A stretch of 44,336 bases of DNA from Acidimicrobiales bacterium. GTDB taxonomy: Bacteria > Actinomycetota > Acidimicrobiia > Acidimicrobiales > CADCSY01. Within the stretch, counting starts at the first letter, position 1. Every line of letters starts with the position of its first letter. Under the pieces are notes generated by a model, which ran no database searches, was not told the origin of the DNA, and saw only the letters and a program-made list of their open reading frames with translations. Location of the stretch: positions 36,133-80,468 of the forward strand of contig JAUJNB010000007.1 in NCBI GenBank assembly GCA_030446545.1, in the 5' to 3' direction. Below are positions 39,691 through 44,336 of this stretch, piece after piece. A program made the translations under genes and the position numbers.

Positions 39691-39981
39691 TTACGTCGAA
39701 GGCTCCTTCGGCCGGCAGGTGCCGTAAGCCGGAATACCGGTCCCGTCGAGTCGCTTCCCGAAGGTCCGCTCCGCGAGGGAGGCAGAACCGAGGGCAGACC
39801 ACCCGACGTTGGGCATGCCGGAGATGGCCACGGTGTGGGTGCGGGTGCGGGTGCAGCTGCTGGGGCTCCCGAGGGTCTCCCGCCGGGGGTGCAGGGCCGC
39901 GTCATGGCCGCCGGCGGTCCCAGGTGCATTGAGGCACGTCTCCGGCTGGTGTACCCGTCCTACTGCTCGCCGCTGCTTCAT
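39691..39981 (-). CDS. Leader ORF upstream of whiB7 (uORF candidate, 96 codons)
   Basis: ATG 39981 has one of the best ribosome-binding sequences in the window (GGGAGGTG, four bases after GGAGG). The reading starts MKQRRAVGRVHQPETC, ends 28 bases before the terminator stem, and has a tract CTRTRTHT from a 6-bp repeat. Codon use is not clearly protein-like (early codons end in A), and it matches no family I know, so it may matter for its translation rather than its product. It could alternatively be a real small protein. Confidence 0.4.
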   Translation of the reverse strand: MKQRRAVGRVHQPETCLNAPGTAGGHDAALHPRRETLGSPSSCTRTRTHTVAISGMPNVGWSALGSASLAERTFGKRLDGTGIPAYGTCRPKEPST

Positions 39982-40029
39982 CGCACCTCCCGACCGCGCT
40001 CGGCCCCGGCTCACCCGGGGCACGCCGAC

Positions 40030-40058
40030 ATCCGACCACGCCGCCGGTTCCTCGTCAA
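40030..40058 (-). promoter_or_regulatory. Candidate promoter of the whiB7 leader
   Basis: TTGACG (40058-40053), 17 bases, TCGGAT (40035-40030) on the minus strand, starting two bases after the MFS gene stop. Predicted transcription start near 40023 gives a leader of about 440 bases. Good -35, weak -10. Confidence 0.5.
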
Positions 40059-40059
40059 C

Positions 40060-41268
40060 CTATTTTCTCGCAGCCTGACCCACTTGCGGCGGCACCGGGA
40101 CCCGTCCCGGGACCAGCACCACCGAGGCCAGGGCCGCGGCGACCGAAAGGGCTCCACCCGCCACCATCGTCGCGGGCACGCCGAGCGTACGGGCCGCCAC
40201 CCCCGCGAGCAGCGCACCGAGAGGGAGGCCGGCCCACACCCGGGCATGGAAGGCCACCAGACCGGCACCCTCCACCGCCCGACCGGCACCGACGTGGAGC
40301 AGGGCCCGGCCGAGGACGGCGGCGGCCAGCGACCCGGCGGCGCCCACCCCGAGGGCGGCGGCGGCGGCGAGCGGTCCCTCCGGCTCACCGACCATCCCGG
40401 CGCCGGCGTAGCCCGCTCCGGCCACGGCCAGCGTGAGGGCCAACCCCCCCCGGAGGCCCACTGCGCCGGCGATCGACGGCGCCGCCAGCGCACCGAGGGT
40501 GGAGGCTCCCGCCAGCCCGGCCAGCAACAGGCCGAAGGACGGAGCCCCGAGGCCGAGGTCGTCGAGGGCGAAGAGCACCAGCACGCTCGCCACCCCGCTG
40601 CCGGCGGCGGCCGACAAGGCGCTCACGGCGGTCACCGGGCCCGTACCCGGTACCAGGGAAAGCGCCACCCGGCCCCGGGGGCCGGCCCCGGCGCCGAAGC
40701 CGCCACCGTTGGACCGCGGTCGGGCCGGCGGACGCGGAAGGGGGGTCCGCAACGTCAGGGCGGCCAGAGCCGCCAACGCGAACACCCCCACGTCGAGCAG
40801 GAACGGCAGCGCCGCCGCCACCTCGTAGACCAGACCCCCGAGGGGGAAGCCGATTACCGCCAGCCCCAACATCGCGTTCCGACGGGGGCTTCCCACGTTG
40901 CCCGGCGACGAAGCGTGCGGGGCCACCGAGGCGTCGGCCTCGGCCTGGTCGGCCAGCGCTTCGCCCAGTCCGACGGCCAGCGCAGCCACCACCAACAGGA
41001 ATACCGTCTCGGCTCCCGCCAGCGTGAGCAGGCCCACCACGGCCACGGCCACCGCCCGCAGGGTCACCCCCAATCCGAGCACGGTCCGGCGGTCGGCGTC
41101 GACCCAGGTCGAGTGCCCGGCCACGGCCACCACCGCCCACGGGAGGTGTTGGGCCGCGAACACCGAGGCCACGGAGAGCGGATCGCGGGTGAGACCGGCG
41201 GCCAGGAGGGCCAGGGCGGTGGCCACCATCCCGTCGCCCACCCCGGCCAGCAGCGACGAGCGCCGCAT
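40060..41268 (-). CDS. MFS transporter (drug-efflux-like)
   Basis: 402 residues from ATG 41268 with about 11-12 membrane helices in two halves joined by a Pro/Arg/Gly-rich cytoplasmic loop (near residues 180-205). Conserved helices include DGMVATALALLAAGLTRDP (helix 1) and AAQHLPWAVVAVAGHSTWVDADRR (helix 2 and the A-motif loop with D-R-R). The layout resembles actinobacterial efflux permeases. Directly upstream of the WhiB7 leader; in mycobacteria WhiB7 controls efflux genes, so resistance is a reasonable but unproven role. The longer in-frame extension to 41454 is not membrane-like. Confidence 0.82.
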   Translation of the reverse strand: MRRSSLLAGVGDGMVATALALLAAGLTRDPLSVASVFAAQHLPWAVVAVAGHSTWVDADRRTVLGLGVTLRAVAVAVVGLLTLAGAETVFLLVVAALAVGLGEALADQAEADASVAPHASSPGNVGSPRRNAMLGLAVIGFPLGGLVYEVAAALPFLLDVGVFALAALAALTLRTPLPRPPARPRSNGGGFGAGAGPRGRVALSLVPGTGPVTAVSALSAAAGSGVASVLVLFALDDLGLGAPSFGLLLAGLAGASTLGALAAPSIAGAVGLRGGLALTLAVAGAGYAGAGMVGEPEGPLAAAAALGVGAAGSLAAAVLGRALLHVGAGRAVEGAGLVAFHARVWAGLPLGALLAGVAARTLGVPATMVAGGALSVAAALASVVLVPGRVPVPPQVGQAARK

Positions 41269-41371
41269 CCGACGACCGTCACCCTCGCTCGCCTGCCCCC
41301 GGTCCACGGCCGGCCACCGTAGGCCCCCGGCGGGCCCACCGACCGCACCGACCCGCCTCGCCTGGCGTTCT

Positions 41372-41405
41372 TGTCGGTGACCGGCGAAGGTGCCGGTCAC
41401 CGACA
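41372..41405. promoter_or_regulatory. 14-bp perfect inverted repeat between the MFS and thioesterase genes
   Basis: TGTCGGTGACCGGC (41372-41385), six bases, GCCGGTCACCGACA (41392-41405). It sits in the divergent promoter region of the MFS transporter and the thioesterase-like gene, 15 bases before the latter, so it may be an operator for a dimeric regulator; a short repeat element is the alternative. No regulator gene is adjacent. Confidence 0.5.
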
Positions 41406-41420
41406 CAAGTTCGGGGAGGG

Positions 41421-42203
41421 ATGGGCCAGCATGGAAGGGTGACCACGCTCCCACCGCCGCCTCGGCCCCCGACCCCGTCTCCGGGTGAGCTCGTCGACTT
41501 CCCGGGCCAGGGGCGCCGGTACGCCTCCGCGGGCCGGGTGCGCTACGGCGATACCGATCCCGCCCGACGGTTCCGCCTCGACGCCCTCACGCGGGCGGTG
41601 CAGGACGCCGGCAACGACGACCTGGCCGACGCCGGCTTCGACCCCGCCTCGCCCTGGCTGGTCCGGCGTACGTGGCTGGAGGTGCCGGCGGCCTGGCCCC
41701 TCCTCGGCGAGGAGCTGGCTATCACCACCTTCTGCTCCGGCCTGGGCGGACGCTGGGGTGAGCGCCGCACGACGGTGCGCTCCGATCACGGGGCGGTCGA
41801 GGTCGCAGCGGTGTGGATCCACCTGGGTGACGACGGTCGGCCCGCCCGTCTCCCCGACGACTTCGTGGCCGTCTACCGCCCGTCGGCGGGCGGACGCCGT
41901 ACCTCCACCCGCCTGCACCACCCGCTCCCTCCGGATCACACCGACCGTCGGCCCTGGCCGTTGAGGGCCAGTGACCTCGACGTCTACGGCCACGTCAACA
42001 ACACCGCCCTGTGGTTGCCGGTCGAGGACGAGATGGCCCGGCGGGGCCTGGTGCCCCGCGTGGCCGAGATGGAGTACCGGACCCCGGTGGAGGCCGACGA
42101 CGAGCTGTCCCTGCTGACCGACGTCGGCCACGATGGCCGCCAACTCCGGCTCTGGTTGGTGGCCGGCGGCGAGGTGCGGGCGTCGGCCTGGCTGGCCACC
42201 TGA
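41421..42203 (+). CDS. Acyl-ACP thioesterase-like double-hotdog protein
   Basis: 260 residues with two hotdog domains: the first opens with VRYGDTDPARRFRLDALTRAVQDAGNDD, the second with ASDLDVYGHVNNTALWLPVEDEMARRG, the latter carrying the Asn-His-Asn type catalytic segment of FatA/4-hydroxybenzoyl-CoA thioesterases. It probably releases fatty acids from ACP or CoA. The N-terminal 35 residues are Pro-rich; the start is uncertain (ATG 41421 or GTG 41439). The glycosyltransferase gene follows after five bases. Confidence 0.85.
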   Translation: MGQHGRVTTLPPPPRPPTPSPGELVDFPGQGRRYASAGRVRYGDTDPARRFRLDALTRAVQDAGNDDLADAGFDPASPWLVRRTWLEVPAAWPLLGEELAITTFCSGLGGRWGERRTTVRSDHGAVEVAAVWIHLGDDGRPARLPDDFVAVYRPSAGGRRTSTRLHHPLPPDHTDRRPWPLRASDLDVYGHVNNTALWLPVEDEMARRGLVPRVAEMEYRTPVEADDELSLLTDVGHDGRQLRLWLVAGGEVRASAWLAT

Positions 42204-43274
42204 CCGGCGTGCTGGTCGACCTGGTGGTCTTCACCCTCGGCTGGTGCGCCGGGTGGTGGTTGCTGTGGCGGGTGCCCACCCCGGCGAAGATCGACCCGGA
42301 CGCGGGTGTCCCGCCGATCTCGATCGTCGTCCCCGCCCGCAACGAGGAGGACGCCCTGCCCACGGTCCTGGCTTCCCTGGGCCCACAGCTCCGACCGGGC
42401 GACGAGGTTCTCGTGGTCGACGACCATTCCACCGACGCCACCGCCGCCGTGGCCCGCCGCAGCGGGGCGACCGTGCTGGACGCGCCCCCTCTGCCCCCGG
42501 GGTGGCAGGGCAAGGTGTGGGCCTGCCACATCGGAGCGGAGGCTGCGGCCAACGACGAGCTCATGTTCCTCGACGCCGACACCCGACTCGAACCCGGGGG
42601 CCTCTCGCGTCTCCGGGCCGCCGCCGACCAGGCCGGCGGGCTGTACTCGGTGCAGCCCTGGCACGAGGTACCCCGTCCCCACGAGCGGTTGGCGGCGCTG
42701 TTCAACGTGGTGGCCATGATGGGCACGGGGGCCTTCACCCCCCGGGCCGCCACCCCCCGGGCAGCCCCCCGCCGCTGCGTTCGCACGGTCGGCGCCTTTG
42801 GGCCCTGCCTGGTCACCGGCGCCGACGACTACCGGGCGGTCGGCGGCCACGCCTCGGTTGCCGGCGCCGTCGTGGACGACGCCGCCTTGGCCGAGCGCTA
42901 CCGCAGGGCCGCCCTTCCGGTCACGCTCCGGGGTGGGCGGGGGACCATCGCCTTTCGCATGTACCCCGCCGGGCTCAGCCAACTGGCCGAAGGGTTCACC
43001 AAGAACTTCGCAACCGCAGCCCGGCTGGTCCGCCCCCTGACCCTGGTCTTCCTTGTCACCTGGCTGGCCGCCTTGAGCACCCCCCCGGTGCTGGTGGCCG
43101 ACGAGCCCGTCGTGGCCGCCGCCTGCTACCTCGCCGTCGCCGTCCAGCTCGGTGTCCTGCTCCGTCGGCTCGGCTCCTTCGGCCCCCTGACCGCCGTGCT
43201 GTACCTGGTGCCGTTGGCCACCTTCGTCGCCGTCTTCGCCTGGTCGATCGTGATCACCTTCGGCCGGGGCCGGG

Positions 43275-43874
<600 letters not shown>

Positions 43875-43885
43875 CCCGGGGATCG

Positions 43886-43891
43886 TACGCT
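43886..43891 (+). promoter_or_regulatory. Candidate -10 box (TACGCT) for dut
   Basis: TACGCT followed by six bases and GTG 43898, the recurrent leaderless arrangement of this window; only 23 bases separate dut and orn starts. Confidence 0.45.
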
Positions 43892-43897
43892 GCGGCC

Positions 43898-44335
43898 GTG
43901 CTCGACGTCCCCGTGCTCCGCCTCGACCCCGAGCTGGCCCTGCCCCGCTACGCGCACGGCGGCGACGCCGGCGCCGATCTGGTCGCTCGCCACGGGGCGG
44001 TGCTGCGGGCCGGCGGCGGGCGGGCCCTGGTGGCCACCGGCCTGGCCCTGGCCCTCCCCGAGGGGTGGGCCGGTTTCGTGCAGCCCCGCAGCGGGCTGGC
44101 CCGCGACCACGGGGTCACCTGCCTCAACTCCCCCGGGCTGATCGACGCCGGCTATCGCGACGAGCTGAAGGTCGTGCTGGTCAACACCGATCCCGAGGCC
44201 GACTACGAGGTGCACCGTGGCGACCGCATCGCCCAGCTCGTCGTCCAGCAGGTGGCCCGGGTGACGTTCACGCCGGCCGACGTGCTCCCCCCCTCGACCC
44301 GGGGGACGGGCGGGTTCGGCTCCACCGGCCGCTGA
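43898..44335 (+). CDS. dut: dUTP diphosphatase
   Basis: Homotrimeric dUTPase that keeps uracil out of DNA and supplies dUMP. The 145 residues contain the five motifs in order: HGGDAGADL, PRSGLA, GLIDAGYRDELKV, GDRIAQLVV and the C-terminal RGTGGFGSTG lid. Length is normal; the gene ends one base before the window edge. GTG 43898. Confidence 0.97.
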   Translation: MLDVPVLRLDPELALPRYAHGGDAGADLVARHGAVLRAGGGRALVATGLALALPEGWAGFVQPRSGLARDHGVTCLNSPGLIDAGYRDELKVVLVNTDPEADYEVHRGDRIAQLVVQQVARVTFTPADVLPPSTRGTGGFGSTGR

Positions 44336-44336
44336 G

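Larger units (their letters stand above)
39581..40029 (-). promoter_or_regulatory. Long leader of the WhiB7-like gene (candidate attenuator)
   Basis: This stretch without a conventional gene contains, in minus-strand order: a hairpin GCCCCGG-GTGAG-CCGGGGC, a strong GGAGG with ATG 39981 opening a 96-codon ORF, an inverted repeat TTCGACG/CGTCGAA, and the terminator 45 bases before whiB7. A CGACGG inside the ORF end could pair with CCGTCG of the terminator's first arm and act as an antiterminator. Known whiB7 leaders work by ribosome stalling in an upstream ORF; the mechanism here is inferred from that likeness. Confidence 0.6.

Noticed and set aside
39679..41322. 547-codon plus-strand open frame across the MFS transporter and whiB7 leader
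   Set aside because: Antisense shadow rich in Arg, Gly, Gln and His; the minus-strand MFS helices and leader signals explain the region better.

Overview
The window looks like a stretch of chromosome from a high-GC actinobacterium. The lineage markers are a WhiB regulator, an ANTAR regulator, F420-type oxidoreductases, a DsbA-fold protein of the mycothiol-linked Rv2466c type, a class E sortase, many GTG starts and start codons placed 6-11 bases after a TANNNT box (leaderless transcription). A complete System I (ccm) cytochrome c maturation operon is uncommon in actinobacteria and makes Acidimicrobiia or a relative my best guess; that placement is inference.

Layout. Bases 1-3940 (minus strand): an Ala-rich repeat protein running off the left edge, then clpX, clpP and tig (protein quality control), with tig broken by two apparent frameshifts. 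Bases 3983-4166: tRNA-Pro(TGG) and tRNA-Gly(TCC). Bases 4255-10056: a GAF-ANTAR regulator, a STAS protein, prfC, a PPOX flavin/F420 protein, a DsbA-like protein, a YbdK-type ligase and a SixA phosphatase. Bases 10088-16944 (minus): ccmABCDEFGHI in order, almost every junction overlapping by 1-4 bases. Bases 17082-17984: class E sortase.

Bases 18029-27591 hold the most unusual unit: a complex I-like operon nuoA-[nuoB/nuoD-like fusion]-nuoH-nuoJ-nuoK-nuoL-nuoM-nuoN. The NADH module (nuoEFG), nuoI and a separate nuoC are absent, and the B/D-like fusion contains no cysteine at all, so it cannot hold the N2 iron-sulfur cluster. It starts behind a strong promoter whose spacer and -10 box coincide with a G-tract palindrome resembling CsoR-type copper operators, and it is divergent from a four-helix membrane protein with two membrane histidines. 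The membrane arm looks built for ion movement, but the redox part looks dead or replaced.

Bases 27728-32107: a coiled-coil VanY-type peptidase, a 43-residue lipoprotein, a VKOR-like protein, a GH3 lipoprotein and a sugar nucleotidyltransferase. Bases 32133-33435: two paralogous membrane-anchored Thr/Pro-rich proteins. Bases 33531-37531: a radical SAM protein, pdxH, a DODA-type dioxygenase, a hypothetical protein and an F420-type LLM oxidoreductase. Bases 37544-41268 (minus): an MFS transporter, a leader of about 440 bases with its own promoter, a leader ORF and an intrinsic terminator, then a WhiB7-like regulator, a TlpA-like thioredoxin and CcdA; the leader looks like a transcription attenuator of the whiB7 type. 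Bases 41421-44335: an acyl-ACP thioesterase-like protein, a family 2 glycosyltransferase, oligoribonuclease and dUTPase.
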